DNA from: Rhizobium favelukesii | GTDB taxonomy: Bacteria; Pseudomonadota; Alphaproteobacteria; Rhizobiales; Rhizobiaceae | Assembly: GCF_000577275.2 (NCBI RefSeq) | Contig: NZ_HG916852.1 | Span: forward strand, 1,057,001 to 1,121,000 | Direction: 5' to 3' | Length of the DNA: 64,000 nucleotides | In this document: piece after piece, positions 37,170 through 46,638 of the stretch | Layout: the number at the start of each line of letters is the position of its first letter | Numbering within the stretch: the stretch's first letter is position 1 | Position numbers and translations under genes: made by a program | Notes under the pieces: model-generated | Told to the model about the DNA's origin: nothing | Databases searched by the model: none | The model's input: only the letters and a program-made list of their open reading frames with translations

Positions 37170-38654
37170 CTAGATGTCGCTTGCCGCATTCGACCAGAGG
37201 TCGGCGGCCTGGGCGGCGGTCATGCGCCGCACCTCCGCCTCGTGGCGGCGGTTGGCGAAGAGTTCGCTCGCCATGATCTGGTCGGCGAGGTCGGCGGGCA
37301 GCGACAGGATCACGCGGGCGTCGCCGCCGTGGATGCCGCCGAGTTCGCTGCGCTTTCCGCTCACCATGCCACCGGCCACCGTGTTGTTGGTGTCGGGGTC
37401 GATCAGGATGAACGAGCCGGATGCACGGTTCTGCTCATAGGGGTCGAAGATTGCCTGTTCGTCGAAGGCGAGGCGCACCTTGCCGATGGCATTCATGTAG
37501 AGCGTATCGACGGGAACCCAGGCACCGCTCTTCAGCTCAAGCTGCGCCAATGGCTGCACCTGCACACGCTGGCGGCGGCTGCCGCTCTTCAGCCAGTAGC
37601 GCTTGCCGGCTTCGATGCCTTCCGGCTGCAGCGCAACGATCTGTGCGTCGAAGGAGAGGCCGACCTGCGGCTGGCTGTCGATCGAGACGATCATGTCGCC
37701 GCGCGCGACGTCCACCTGCCGGTCGAGAACCAGCGTGATCGCGTCGCCGGCAACTGCGGCATTGCGCACCAGATCGAAGGTGACGATCTTGGAGACGTTG
37801 GCGACCATGCCCGAGGGCAGGATCATGACGCTGTCGCCCGGCTTGACGGAACCGCCGGCAACCGTGCCCTGGTAGCCGCGGAAGCTTTCGCCGGGGCGCG
37901 AGACGCGCTGCACAGAGAAACGGAAGCCCGTCGCCTGCGAGGAGCGGACGGTAGCAAGCTCAAGGGTTTCGACCAGCGTCGGGCCGGCATACCACGGCAT
38001 CGACGCTTCACCGGAATAGACGACATTCTCGCCCTTCAGGGCGGACATCGGGATCGCGGTGATCTGCTTGACGCCGAGCGACAGCGCGAACTCGCGGAAT
38101 TCATGGGTGATCTTGTCGAAGCCGGAGCGGTCGTAGTTCGTCAGGTCGATCTTGTTGATCGCAAGCACGAACTGCTTGATGCCGAGCAGGGAGGCGATAG
38201 TTGCGTGGCGGCGGGTCTGTTCCAGAATGCCGGCGCGGGCGTCGACCAGCAGGATGGCGAGGTCGGCGGTGGAAGCGCCGGTTGCCATGTTGCGGGTGTA
38301 CTGCTCGTGGCCGGGTGTGTCGGCGACGATGAAGGAGCGCTTGTCAGTCGAGAAGTAGCGATAGGCAACATCGATGGTGATGCCCTGTTCGCGCTCGGCC
38401 TGAAGGCCGTCAAGCAACAGGGCAAAGTCAGGCAAGCCGAGGTCGTTCTGCTTGCCCGTCGAATCGCGCTGGAGCGTAGCGGCCTGGTCTTCCTTGACGG
38501 CCTTGGTATCCCAGAGCAGGCGGCCGATCAGGGTGGACTTGCCATCATCGACGCTGCCGCAGGTGATGAGGCGCAGCGGTCGCGCGTCGCGCGTCGCCGT
38601 TGCAGGTTCTGCGGCGGGCACGGTAAGGGCGTGTGCGGTTACGGCTGCGGTCAT
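37170..38654 (-). CDS. cysN: Sulfate adenylyltransferase subunit 1 (GTPase)
   Basis: With CysD it forms APS from sulfate and ATP, driven by GTP hydrolysis. The 494-residue EF-Tu-like GTPase has P-loop GSVDDGKSTL (about 34-43), DTPGHEQY, and NKIDL, followed by the two beta-barrel domains typical of CysN. The start at 38654 is one base from the cysD stop. The longer frame to 38750 lies inside cysD. No CysC (APS kinase) fusion is present, in contrast to NodQ proteins, which is consistent with CysH acting directly on APS. Confidence 0.95.
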   Translation of the reverse strand: MTAAVTAHALTVPAAEPATATRDARPLRLITCGSVDDGKSTLIGRLLWDTKAVKEDQAATLQRDSTGKQNDLGLPDFALLLDGLQAEREQGITIDVAYRYFSTDKRSFIVADTPGHEQYTRNMATGASTADLAILLVDARAGILEQTRRHATIASLLGIKQFVLAINKIDLTNYDRSGFDKITHEFREFALSLGVKQITAIPMSALKGENVVYSGEASMPWYAGPTLVETLELATVRSSQATGFRFSVQRVSRPGESFRGYQGTVAGGSVKPGDSVMILPSGMVANVSKIVTFDLVRNAAVAGDAITLVLDRQVDVARGDMIVSIDSQPQVGLSFDAQIVALQPEGIEAGKRYWLKSGSRRQRVQVQPLAQLELKSGAWVPVDTLYMNAIGKVRLAFDEQAIFDPYEQNRASGSFILIDPDTNNTVAGGMVSGKRSELGGIHGGDARVILSLPADLADQIMASELFANRRHEAEVRRMTAAQAADLWSNAASDI

Positions 38655-38655
38655 C

Positions 38656-39609
38656 TCAGAAATATCCTTCACGCTTCTTCTTTTCCATGGAGCCCGACTG
38701 GTCGCGGTCGATGGCGCGGCCCTGTCGTTCGGAAACCGTGGCAATTTCAAGTTCGGCGATCACCTCTTCGAGCGTGGTCGCTTTCGATGGGATGGCGCCC
38801 GTCAGCGGAAAATCGCCAAGGGTGCGGAAACGGATCATGCCTTCCTGGCGCACTTCGCCGGGAAGCAGTTCCAGCCGCGGATCTTCGGCGAGGATCATCA
38901 TGCCGTCGCGCTCAACATAGGGACGCTTCTTGGCGTAGTAGAGCGGTACCAGCGGAATGTCTTCGGCCTGGATGTAGCGCCAGATATCGACCTCGGTCCA
39001 GTTCGACAGCGGGAAGACGCGAACGCTTTCGCCCTTGCGGATCTGGCCGTTATAGATGTTCCAGAGTTCCGGCCGCTGGTTGCGCGGGTCCCAGCGATGA
39101 TCCGGCGTGCGGAATGAATAGATGCGCTCCTTGGCGCGGCTCGCCTCCTCGTCGCGGCGCGCGCCGCCGAAGGCTGCATCGAACTGGCCGGCATCGAGAG
39201 CCTGGCGCAGCCCTTCGGTCTTCATGATGTCGGTGAAGGCTGCCGAGCCATGCGTGAACGGCGTCACGTTTTCAGCCGCACCGCGCGGATTGATGTGCTC
39301 GATCAGGTCGAGGTCGTATTTCTTCGCGGTTTCGTCGCGAAAAGCGATCATCTCGCGGAATTTCCAGCCGGTGTTGACGTGCAGCAGCGGGAAGGGGACG
39401 CGACCGGGATAGAATGCCTTGCGTGCGAGATGCAGCAGGACGGACGAGTCCTTGCCGATCGAGTAGAGCATGACGGGCTTCTCGAACTCGGCGGCGACCT
39501 CGCGGAAAATGTGGATCGCTTCGTTTTCGAGCGCCTTCAAATGCGGATCGAGCGGCGGCTTCGCGCTCCGGGGATTGTTGATTTCCGTATCCGGACGGCT
39601 ATCGGGCAT
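38656..39609 (-). CDS. cysD: Sulfate adenylyltransferase subunit 2
   Basis: A 317-residue ATP pyrophosphatase-fold enzyme that adenylylates sulfate. The PP-loop is [19 protein letters not shown] near residue 50, and [39 protein letters not shown] and [11 protein letters not shown] are invariant CysD blocks. The usual C-terminal [13 protein letters not shown] tail is intact. It is followed by cysN after one base and preceded by cysH 111 bases upstream. Confidence 0.96.
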   Translation of the reverse strand: MPDSRPDTEINNPRSAKPPLDPHLKALENEAIHIFREVAAEFEKPVMLYSIGKDSSVLLHLARKAFYPGRVPFPLLHVNTGWKFREMIAFRDETAKKYDLDLIEHINPRGAAENVTPFTHGSAAFTDIMKTEGLRQALDAGQFDAAFGGARRDEEASRAKERIYSFRTPDHRWDPRNQRPELWNIYNGQIRKGESVRVFPLSNWTEVDIWRYIQAEDIPLVPLYYAKKRPYVERDGMMILAEDPRLELLPGEVRQEGMIRFRTLGDFPLTGAIPSKATTLEEVIAELEIATVSERQGRAIDRDQSGSMEKKKREGYF

Positions 39610-39720
39610 TTCTAACTCCAGACTTCAATCATTCTCGGAAGGGAGGCGTCCGGAATGAGGTGCATTTCAGACTTCGAGGAGCGCAGGCGGCAGCCGCGCT
39701 CCGATCCCGAAGTCGACGGG

Positions 39721-40467
39721 TTACTGTTGCGCGGAAATCGCCGTGGCCTCTTCGGCCACGTGCAGACCGCATTCACGCTTTTCGTCCTGTTCCCACCACC
39801 AGCGGCCAGCGCGTTCCGGCTCGCCGGGCTTGATCGCCCGGGTGCAAGGCTCGCAGCCAATCGAGGGATAGCCGCGGGCGTGCAGCGGATTGACCGGCAC
39901 GCTGTTGTCGGCAACGTAGGCCTTGATGATGTCGAGATCCCAGTCAGCGAGCGGGTTGACCTTCAAGAGATGACGCTCGGCGTCATACTCGGCAAACGGC
40001 GTGTCGGCGCGGTTGCTCGACTGGCCGCGGCGCAGACCGGTGATCCAGATCGTCGCCCCTGCCAGGGCTCGCGCAAGCGGCTTCAACTTGCGCACGCCAC
40101 AACAGGCATGCCTGGCTTCGACGCTCTCATAGAAGCCGTTGAGGCCATATTTGGCGGCATAGGCGTCGATATCGGCCTGCTCGGGCTCGTAGCGGCTGAT
40201 GTGGATGTCGTACTGCTTCTCGGTCTCGTCGATCAGGGAGAGCGTTTCCGGAAACAGCCGTCCGGTCTGCAGCGTCACGACATCGATCGGAAGGCGGTGG
40301 TTGCCGATCTCAGCGGTGATGACCTGGTCCTCAATACCGAGAGAGGTCGTGAAGACGACGCGGCCGCCGAGACCGGCGACAAGCGACAGACGCTCTGCAA
40401 GGTCAAGGCCTGCGAGTTTCGCGTTCAGCGTTTCCGCTTCGGCGTTTGGATTGGCAGCAACAGTCAT
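39721..40467 (-). CDS. cysH: Assimilatory APS reductase
   Basis: Reduces adenosine phosphosulfate to sulfite. The 248-residue protein from the ATG at 40467 has the PP-loop-like TSLGIEDQVI, the cysteine sets EARHACCGVRKLKPL and GCEPCTR, which together ligate a 4Fe-4S cluster found in APS (not PAPS) reductases, and the C-terminal ECGLH with the catalytic cysteine. Bacterial APS-type CysH with the cluster is the rhizobial form. It is divergent from the Rrf2 regulator at 40881, with which it shares a 413-base intergenic region. Confidence 0.93.
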   Translation of the reverse strand: MTVAANPNAEAETLNAKLAGLDLAERLSLVAGLGGRVVFTTSLGIEDQVITAEIGNHRLPIDVVTLQTGRLFPETLSLIDETEKQYDIHISRYEPEQADIDAYAAKYGLNGFYESVEARHACCGVRKLKPLARALAGATIWITGLRRGQSSNRADTPFAEYDAERHLLKVNPLADWDLDIIKAYVADNSVPVNPLHARGYPSIGCEPCTRAIKPGEPERAGRWWWEQDEKRECGLHVAEEATAISAQQ

Positions 40468-40880
40468 GGGGATCCTGTCCTTGATGTTGGCCGGAGTATC
40501 GCAGGTCGGGGTCGGATCGGACAGAAAAACGCATTTCGAAAGCGGGCGCGATAGGAGCAAATATCTCTCCCCCGCCGCTGCAATGCGGAAAAGCAGCCGC
40601 ACCGGCGATGTTTTGCCGACGGTCAGCCTAATTGTCTATTGATTTAGTAGAGTAACACGTTGCCTGTCAATCGGAAATGTGAATTGATGACATCAGGGGC
40701 ACATTTTGCAGTAGATTTCAGGTATCGGCCGAGGGTGAAAAAACAAGGCCAAAAACCTTGTCTCTCAAGGGTTTCGCAGGCTTGTTCAAATTCCGTTCAT
40801 GCTGCGCATGCCATAGAGGCAGGATCGAGCTTGCGGTGAGCTGGTGATTCCGCCCACCATGTGTGTGTCGACGGTCAAAT
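40468..40880. other. Divergent promoter region of cysH and the Rrf2 regulator
   Basis: No gene is supported in these 413 bases. The AT-rich segment 40620-40700 stands out against the neighbouring coding sequence and contains the imperfect palindrome listed next. Further promoter elements could not be placed with confidence. Confidence 0.5.
40636..40650. promoter_or_regulatory. Candidate Rrf2-type operator upstream of cysH
   Basis: The 15-mer CTATTGATTTAGTAG reads as an imperfect palindrome (10 of 15 positions match its reverse complement). It is in the shared promoter of cysH and the Rrf2 regulator. Rrf2 proteins such as IscR and CymR bind AT-rich palindromes of this size, but this match is weak. 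Confidence 0.3.
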
Positions 40881-41327
40881 ATGATTACGCAGAAGGCAAA
40901 ATATGCGCTGAGGGCGCTGACGGTATTGGCTGAAGCCGATGACGGCGAGCCTGTGATGATCTCCGACATCGCAGCGCAGCAGAAGATACCGAAGAAGTTC
41001 CTGGAACAGATTCTGCTCGACCTGAAACATCAGGGCATCGTCGTCAGCCGTCGCGGCAAGCAGGGGGGGTATCTCTTGCTGAAGCCGGCCGACATGATCA
41101 CCTTAGGCGAGGTGCTGCGCATCATTGACGGTCCGATCGCACCGCTTCCCTGCCTCTCGATCACGGCTTATCGCAAATGCGATGATTGCGACGGCGAGCA
41201 GAACTGCGAGATCCGCCACGTCTTCGCCAAGGTGGCGGACGCAACCCGCAAGGTGCTGTTTTCCACGACGATCGCTGATGCCGTGGCGCCGGCAAAGGGC
41301 GCGCAAGTCACCCGCCTGCTGGCCTAG
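40881..41327 (+). CDS. Rrf2-family regulator with four cysteines
   Basis: A 148-residue Rrf2 protein from the ATG at 40881. The winged helix is ITQKAKYALRALTVLAEADD...ISDIAAQQKIPKKFLEQILLDLKHQGIVVSRRGKQGGYLLLKPADMITLGEVLRIIDGPIAP. The loop after it, CLSITAYRKCDDCDGEQNC, has Cys91, Cys100, Cys103 and Cys109; in IscR and RirA such cysteines hold an iron-sulfur cluster. The spacing C-x8-C-x2-C-x5-C differs from both. Facing cysH, it is the likely regulator of sulfate assimilation, comparable in position to CymR, another Rrf2 member. Confidence 0.88.
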   Translation: MITQKAKYALRALTVLAEADDGEPVMISDIAAQQKIPKKFLEQILLDLKHQGIVVSRRGKQGGYLLLKPADMITLGEVLRIIDGPIAPLPCLSITAYRKCDDCDGEQNCEIRHVFAKVADATRKVLFSTTIADAVAPAKGAQVTRLLA

Positions 41328-41527
41328 CGCAACCGCCTCGACGGCCGCTTATGCTCTGCCGCACGCCGCGCGCGAATGGCGGCCGCGACTGCAATTTGGG
41401 CACAGGATCGCAATTCACTGCCTTCCGGGATGTGCGCTTGATGCTTGCTTCAAGATTCGGTGAGATAGCTTTCAATCGCTCGCCTGTGCGCCAATTCGCT
41501 CCTGTCCAGTGGTAGGGAGAAACGAAC

Positions 41528-41914
41528 ATGCACGTCATGGGCTCGAAACGAATGGCAATCGGCGCAATCCTCGCAGTCACTTTGGCCACGGGAGCGGCCG
41601 CGCACCACGGCTGGTCATGGGCCGAGGGAGAGCAGACGGAATTGCGCGGCACCATCGAAAAGGTAACGATGGGCGGCCCACATCCGACGCTCGATGTTGC
41701 GACCGCCAGCGACGGCGTCTGGCTCGTCGAACTCGGCAACCCGCGGCAGACGGAGCGCTCGGGCTTTGTCGAAGGCTCGGCGAAGAAGGGGGATCCGGTT
41801 GTCGTTCTCGGAAACCGTTCGCTAAAGGCTGACGAAAAGCGAATGAAGGCCGTGCGGATCACGGTCGCCGACAAGCGCTACGATATTTACCCGGAACGGA
41901 TCCAGACGAACTGA
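41528..41914 (+). CDS. DUF6152-type exported protein
   Basis: A 128-residue protein with a signal peptide (MAIGAILAVTLATGAAA, cleavage likely before HHGW) and a small beta domain: WAEGEQTELRGTIEKVTMGGPHPTLDVATASDGVWLVELGNPRQTERSG and VGDxxxVLGNR-like KKGDPVVVLGNRSLKADEKRMKAVRITVADKRYDIYPERI. This is the OB-like DUF6152 pattern. Function unknown; the HH at the mature N-terminus could bind metal. Its TGA is immediately followed by the next gene's start. Confidence 0.82.
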   Translation: MHVMGSKRMAIGAILAVTLATGAAAHHGWSWAEGEQTELRGTIEKVTMGGPHPTLDVATASDGVWLVELGNPRQTERSGFVEGSAKKGDPVVVLGNRSLKADEKRMKAVRITVADKRYDIYPERIQTN

Positions 41915-42394
41915 GTGATGGCGATCGAGTTCCTGGAATGGCTCGCCGCAACGCCGCTGTCGTCCGGGCTGCGGCGCTCAGCGCTTGTCTATATGGCAGT
42001 CAACGCCGCCCATATCCTCTCGATCGGGCTGCTGATAGGGGCAATCCTGCCGCTTGATCTGCGGCTGATGGGCCTCTTCGGATCGGTGCCGCTGGCGGTC
42101 ATAGGTCCGTTCTTGTCGAGGGCGGCGGCCATCGGACTTGTCGGAGCGGTGATCACCGGCCTTGCCCTTTTCAGCGTAAAGCCGGTCGAATATGCGTCCA
42201 ACACTGCCTTTCTTTGGAAGCTTGGACTGATCTCATTCGGGTTCTGTAATGCAGCGTTTGTTCATCTCGGGCGAGGATGGCGGGCGGGCCTTTCCAAGGG
42301 TTCGGCTACGACTGGCGTCAGATTGTCCGCAGCCCTATCGGCCGCGATTTGGGTCAGCGCTCTGATCTCAGGGCGATGGATCGGTTTTCTGTAA
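41915..42394 (+). CDS. Small membrane protein paired with DUF6152 (DUF6644-like)
   Basis: A 159-residue protein (GTG at 41915; an ATG follows at 41918) with four to five membrane helices: SALVYMAVNAAHILSIGLLIGAILPLDL, VIGPFLSRAAAIGLVGAVITGLALFSV, AFLWKLGLISFGFCNAAFV, and a C-terminal ALSAAIWVSALISGRWIGFL. The NAAHILSIGLLIGA histidine inside the first helix is a conserved feature of its kind. I believe it is DUF6644 but cannot check. Translationally coupled to the exported protein upstream; the two probably work together at the inner membrane. Confidence 0.78.
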   Translation: MMAIEFLEWLAATPLSSGLRRSALVYMAVNAAHILSIGLLIGAILPLDLRLMGLFGSVPLAVIGPFLSRAAAIGLVGAVITGLALFSVKPVEYASNTAFLWKLGLISFGFCNAAFVHLGRGWRAGLSKGSATTGVRLSAALSAAIWVSALISGRWIGFL

Positions 42395-42422
42395 TGATTC
42401 TGAGCTCCAAGAAGGTCGCTGT

Positions 42423-42631
42423 GCATTGCAATTGCAACGATCGTATAGGGCATTGCGACGTTGGAGGAGTTTCCGTTCAGTTGTCGAAAGGCGACGGGCA
42501 GCAGCGCTCTCTTGCGCGAACTGCTGATCCCCTTCGGTTCGGCAGGCCACGTCGTGCTTTTCCAGATCGAAGACAGCCACACAGTCATCATCGCTGCCGT
42601 CCGTCATCAGCGCGAAGAAGACTACCACTGA
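42423..42631 (+). pseudogene. Remnant of a RelE/ParE toxin
   Basis: In one plus-strand frame the sequence reads CIAIATIV, a TAG stop at 42446, then GIATLEEFPFSCRKATGSSALLRELLIPFGSAGHVVLFQ and IEDSHTVIIAAVRHQREEDYH and a TGA. The RELLIPFGSAGHVVLF and AVRHQRE blocks are the C-terminal core of RelE/ParE-type toxins. The first third of the gene is missing and the TAG interrupts what is left, so it makes no toxin. No antitoxin gene is adjacent. It lies between the membrane protein gene and the betA stop. Confidence 0.75.
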
Positions 42632-42643
42632 TCGCGCGGCAGT

Positions 42644-44296
42644 CTACCGATCACTCACCGCCCAGCGCGGGCTGATCCATGGCTCCTGGTTGGAGCGCGG
42701 CAGCGCCTGCTTGCCGAGGATATGGTCGGCCGCCTTCTCACCGGTCATGATCGAGGGACCGTTGAGGTTTCCGTAGGTGACGTGCGGAAAGATCGACGAA
42801 TCTGCTACGCGCAGCCCGTCTACGCCGATGACACGGGTCTCGGGATCGACGACCGCCATCGGGTCGCTCTTCGCGCCCATCTTGCAGGTGCCGCAGGGGT
42901 GGTAGGCGCTTTCCAGATGCTTGCGCAGGAAGGCGTCGATCTGCTCGTCGGTCTGCACAGTCTCGCCCGGCTGGATCTCCGGTCCGCGATACTGGTCGAA
43001 GGCCTTTTGTCCGAAGATCTCGCGCGTGAGCCGCACACAATGACGGAATTTCTCCCAGTCCTCTGGATGGCTCATATAGTTGAAGCGAATGACGGGGTCG
43101 GCCTTCGGGTCCGAGGACTGCAGCGTGACGTTGCCGCGCGACTTCGACAGATTGTAGCCGACATGCACCTGGAAGCCATGGCTCTTGGCCGCCGCCTTGC
43201 CGTCATAGCTGATCGCCACCGGCAGGAAGTGATACTGGAGGTCAGGCTGCTTGACACCAGGCGCCGAGCGCAGGAAGGCGCAGGCCTCGAACTGGTTCGA
43301 GGTGCCGAGCCCGGATCTGGTGAACATCCACTGCGCGCCGGCGACGCCCTGCCAGAACCAGGGAAGCCACGAATAGAGCGAGACCGGTTTGGTGCTGACC
43401 TGCTGGAAGTAGAATTCCATGTGATCCTGCAGATTGGCGCCGACGCCCGCCCGGTTCGCCTTCACCTCGATGCCCATGTCCTGCAGATGGGCGCCGGGGC
43501 CGATGCCCGAGAGCATCAAGAGCTTCGGCGAGTTGAAGGAGGAGGCCGAAACGATGACCTCCCGGTTCGCCTTCACCACCTCGACCCTGCCGCCGCGCTC
43601 GATCTCGACGCCGGTCGCCCGGCCGTTCTCGACCACCACCTTGTGGGCGTGGCCATAGACGACCTCCACGTTCGGCCGCTTCAGCGCCGGTTTCAGATAG
43701 GCGTTGGCCGCCGACCAACGGCGGCCGCCGAAGATGGTTTGCTCCATCAGCCCGAAGCCTTCCTGCTTCGAGCCGTTGTAATCCTCCGTCGCCTCGAAGC
43801 CCGCCTGCTTGCCAGCCTCGATGAAGGCGTGGAACAGTGGGTTGCGAAAGACGCCGCGCTGGACATGCAACGGTCCGTCAGTGCCGCGCCAGCCTTCCTC
43901 GCCGCCGTGGCTGTGCTCCATCCGCTTGAAGTAGGGCAAGACGTCCGCATAGGCCCATCCCTGGGCCCCGAGCTCTTCCCAGCGATTATAGTCCTCGGCG
44001 TGGCCGCGCACATAGACCATGCCGTTGATCGAGGAGGAGCCACCGATCACTTTGCCGCGCGGCGCGGTGATGCGCCGGTTGTTGAGAGCAGGCTCGGGCT
44101 CGGAGAGATAGCCCCAGTTGTAGCGCTTCATGCTCATCGGCCAGGCAAGGGCTGCCGGCATCTGGATGAACGGCCCGAAATCGGAGCCGCCCGCCTCGAT
44201 GACGATCACGGTGTTCTTGCCGTCTTCCGAAAGCCGATAGGCGAGGGCGGAGCCCGCCGAGCCGGAGCCAATAATGACGAAATCTGCCTGCTGCAT
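42644..44296 (-). CDS. betA: Choline dehydrogenase
   Basis: A 550-residue GMC-family flavoprotein that oxidises choline to betaine aldehyde at the membrane. The FAD-binding dinucleotide motif is [18 protein letters not shown] at the N-terminus, GMC signature 1 is the [19 protein letters not shown] block, signature 2 the [16 protein letters not shown] block. The active-site His-Asn set lies in HPCGTCKMG and GNLNGPSIM near the C-terminus. It is the last gene of the betI-betB-betA operon, separated from betB by a RIME-like element. Confidence 0.95.
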   Translation of the reverse strand: MQQADFVIIGSGSAGSALAYRLSEDGKNTVIVIEAGGSDFGPFIQMPAALAWPMSMKRYNWGYLSEPEPALNNRRITAPRGKVIGGSSSINGMVYVRGHAEDYNRWEELGAQGWAYADVLPYFKRMEHSHGGEEGWRGTDGPLHVQRGVFRNPLFHAFIEAGKQAGFEATEDYNGSKQEGFGLMEQTIFGGRRWSAANAYLKPALKRPNVEVVYGHAHKVVVENGRATGVEIERGGRVEVVKANREVIVSASSFNSPKLLMLSGIGPGAHLQDMGIEVKANRAGVGANLQDHMEFYFQQVSTKPVSLYSWLPWFWQGVAGAQWMFTRSGLGTSNQFEACAFLRSAPGVKQPDLQYHFLPVAISYDGKAAAKSHGFQVHVGYNLSKSRGNVTLQSSDPKADPVIRFNYMSHPEDWEKFRHCVRLTREIFGQKAFDQYRGPEIQPGETVQTDEQIDAFLRKHLESAYHPCGTCKMGAKSDPMAVVDPETRVIGVDGLRVADSSIFPHVTYGNLNGPSIMTGEKAADHILGKQALPRSNQEPWISPRWAVSDR

Positions 44297-44338
44297 GGTA
44301 GTTCCTCTAGTGTTTTATCGTGCCGTGCCGCTCGTATG

Positions 44339-44417
44339 GCCTCGTGGTTCGAGACGGCCCTCAGGGCGGGCCTCCTCACCATGAGGCGGGAGCGAAGCGA
44401 CCCTCGAAGGGTGAGGG
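44339..44417. repeat. RIME-like rhizobial intergenic palindromic element
   Basis: Between betB and betA, two nested hairpins occur: GCCTCGTGGTTCGAGACGGC... pairing within the GGCCC/GGGCC arm, and CCTCACCATGAGG with CCCTCGAAGGGTGAGGG. The GAGACGGCCCTxxGGGCxxCCTCACCATGAGG architecture is that of the RIME1 mosaic elements known from Sinorhizobium. They are repeated across those genomes and may affect transcript ends or stability. Copy number elsewhere cannot be seen here. Confidence 0.75.
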
Positions 44418-44431
44418 CAGGCCGCGCCCCG

Positions 44432-45901
44432 TCAATACGGCGCCTCGACCTTTCCCATGCCGACGTACACCGTCTTCAGTTCCGAATAGTGTTCCAGCGC
44501 TGCGAGCGAGTTCTCGCGCCCGAAGCCGGATTGCTTTAAGCCGCCGAAGGGAATCTCGACAGGGCAGAGGTTGTAGGTGTTGATCCAGAGCGTGCCGGCC
44601 TCGAGCTGATCGACGACGCGATGGGCGCGTGTCAGATCGGCGGTGAAGACGCCGGCCGAGAGGCCGAATTCCGTGGCGTTGCCGCGCGCGATCACCTCTG
44701 CCTCGTCGTCGAAGTCGAGAACGCACATGACAGGCCCGAAGATCTCTTCACGAGCGATCGTCATATCGTCAGTGACGTCGGCAAAGACCGTCGGCTGGAC
44801 GTAATAGCCTTCGCCGGAGACATTGTTCGGAATGCCACCGCCGGTGACAAGCGTCGCGCCCTCCGCCTTGCCCTTCTCGACGTAGGATAGAACCTTGTCG
44901 CGCTGCGCCCAGGAGACCATGGGCCCGAGCTGCGTGGCCTCATCCATCGGGTCGCCGATCAGGATGGCCTCCGTACGGGCCTTCAGCCGCTTCAGGAATT
45001 CCGCCTTGATCTTTCGCTGCACGAAGACACGCGTGCCGTTCGAGCAGACCTGGCCGGTCGAATAGAAGTTGCCGAGCATGGCGCCGCCAACGGCACTGTC
45101 GATATCGGCATCGTCGAAGACGACAAGCGGCGACTTGCCGCCGAGCTCCATGGTGACGTGCTTCAGGCTGCCGGCAGCAGCGGCAGCGACCTTGCGGCCG
45201 GTCGGCACCGAGCCCGTCAGCGACACCTTGGCGACGTCAGCATGGTTGACGAGCAGCGGGCCGGTTTCGCGGTCACCCTGGATGACATTGTAGAGCCCCT
45301 TCGGCAGGCCGGCCTCGTGCAGGATCTCTGCGATGGCAAGCGCGCCAAGCGGCGTGTTCTCCGACGGCTTGAAGACCATGGCATTGCCGGCGGCGAGCGC
45401 CGGCGCGCCCTTCCAGCATGCGATCTGCTGCGGATAGTTCCAGGCGCCGATGCCGACGCAGACACCGAGCGGCACGCGCTTGGTGTAGGCGAAGTCGCCG
45501 CCGAGAGGGATGTAGGAACCGTTGAGGCCGGCAGCGGCGATGCCGCCGAAGAACTCGAAACTGTCGGCGCCCGAGGTCGCATCGGCAACGATGGTTTCCT
45601 GGATCGGCTTGCCGGTGTCGAGTGTCTCCAGCTCGGACAGCTCGCGATTGCGCTCGCGCATGATCTCGGCAGCCCGCTTGAGGATACGGCCGCGCGCCGT
45701 CGGACTCATCGCCGCCCATTCGGGCTGGGCGCGCTTGGCCGCGGCGATCGCCTTTTCGACGATCGCGGGTGTCGCCGCGTGCAGCCGGGCGATCACCTCG
45801 CCGGTCGCCGGATAGATGCTTTCGATGACGCTGCCTGCTTCATCCTCGACATATTCGCCGTCAATGAAGTGGGAGGCTTTCGGCTGGGCTTTGAGGGTCA
45901 C
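44432..45901 (-). CDS. betB: Betaine aldehyde dehydrogenase
   Basis: A 489-residue NAD-linked aldehyde dehydrogenase making glycine betaine from betaine aldehyde. Catalytic Glu lies in [18 protein letters not shown] and catalytic Cys in [13 protein letters not shown]; the cofactor loop is [14 protein letters not shown] at 45901 overlaps the betI stop by four bases (GTGA), indicating coupled translation. Product betaine is an osmoprotectant and, in rhizobia, a carbon source. Confidence 0.95.
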   Translation of the reverse strand: MTLKAQPKASHFIDGEYVEDEAGSVIESIYPATGEVIARLHAATPAIVEKAIAAAKRAQPEWAAMSPTARGRILKRAAEIMRERNRELSELETLDTGKPIQETIVADATSGADSFEFFGGIAAAGLNGSYIPLGGDFAYTKRVPLGVCVGIGAWNYPQQIACWKGAPALAAGNAMVFKPSENTPLGALAIAEILHEAGLPKGLYNVIQGDRETGPLLVNHADVAKVSLTGSVPTGRKVAAAAAGSLKHVTMELGGKSPLVVFDDADIDSAVGGAMLGNFYSTGQVCSNGTRVFVQRKIKAEFLKRLKARTEAILIGDPMDEATQLGPMVSWAQRDKVLSYVEKGKAEGATLVTGGGIPNNVSGEGYYVQPTVFADVTDDMTIAREEIFGPVMCVLDFDDEAEVIARGNATEFGLSAGVFTADLTRAHRVVDQLEAGTLWINTYNLCPVEIPFGGLKQSGFGRENSLAALEHYSELKTVYVGMGKVEAPY

Positions 45902-46497
45902 TGGATTTGTCCTTTCGCAAGGGCGGCAAGCTGTGAATTGATGTAGTCTTCGGTGAGCGAGATCGATGCCTCGATGCTGACAGGCGCTGACCTCAGACTT
46001 TGGCGGATGTAGAGCCCGTCGATCATCGCAGCCGCGCCTTCAGCAATGCGTTCTGCGGCATCCGCAGGGCAGAGCGCCTTCAGGTTGGCAAGCAGGTTCG
46101 ACCGCAGGCGGCGGGCATAGATGACGAGGAAGCGCCGCGTCTCCTCCGAGCGCTGCGCCTCGGCATAGAAGGCAAGCCAGGCGGCGATGGTTGACGGCGC
46201 AAACTGGTCGGCCTGGAAGCTGACCCGGATCACGGCGGAGAGCTTTTCGCGCGACGTGACTGCCGCCTTCAACGCTTTCACCGCGTCGTCGCGCAACTGC
46301 TTTAAGAGAGAGCGAACGGTCTCGATCAGCAGCTGTTCCTTGCTGCCGAAATAGTGATGCGCCAGCGCCGGCGAAACACCGGCCTGCCGGGCAATTTCGG
46401 ACATGGTGACGGTGAGCGAGCCGTGATCCCCGATCACGCGCAGCGCTGCATCCACGAGCGCCTTGCGGCGTACAGGCTCCATTCCGACTTTGGGCAT
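45898..46497 (-). CDS. betI: TetR-family choline-responsive repressor
   Basis: A 199-residue TetR regulator. The HTH is [48 protein letters not shown] (about 18-65), and the C-terminal ligand domain [34 protein letters not shown] is typical of BetI. In E. coli and Sinorhizobium BetI represses the bet genes and choline relieves it. The operator palindrome lies 34 bases upstream. No betC (choline sulfatase) lies between betI and betB. Confidence 0.94.
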   Translation of the reverse strand: MPKVGMEPVRRKALVDAALRVIGDHGSLTVTMSEIARQAGVSPALAHHYFGSKEQLLIETVRSLLKQLRDDAVKALKAAVTSREKLSAVIRVSFQADQFAPSTIAAWLAFYAEAQRSEETRRFLVIYARRLRSNLLANLKALCPADAAERIAEGAAAMIDGLYIRQSLRSAPVSIEASISLTEDYINSQLAALAKGQIQ

Positions 46498-46530
46498 GCC
46501 GCCACTCCATCAATGGAGATGAGTATAATT

Positions 46531-46550
46531 TTGATTGACTGATCAATCAA
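46531..46550. promoter_or_regulatory. BetI operator (bet box)
   Basis: Perfect eight-base inverted repeat TTGATTGA-CTGA-TCAATCAA immediately upstream of betI. It matches the TTGATTGA/TCAATCAA half-sites typical of BetI operators and so predicts autoregulation of the betI-betB-betA operon. Confidence 0.75.
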
Positions 46551-46638
46551 TAAAAAACGCGCACTGCGCCCGGATGGGCGAACCCCTTCCCATTCCGTGT
46601 TTTTGCGGCATATTCTCCTACCAACCAGGAGGTGCGTC

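Noticed and set aside
36915..39227. 770-codon plus-strand open frame
   Set aside because: Antisense to cysN and cysD, both of which are complete and well conserved.
42722..44539. 605-codon plus-strand open frame
   Set aside because: Antisense to betA, with no recognisable motif.
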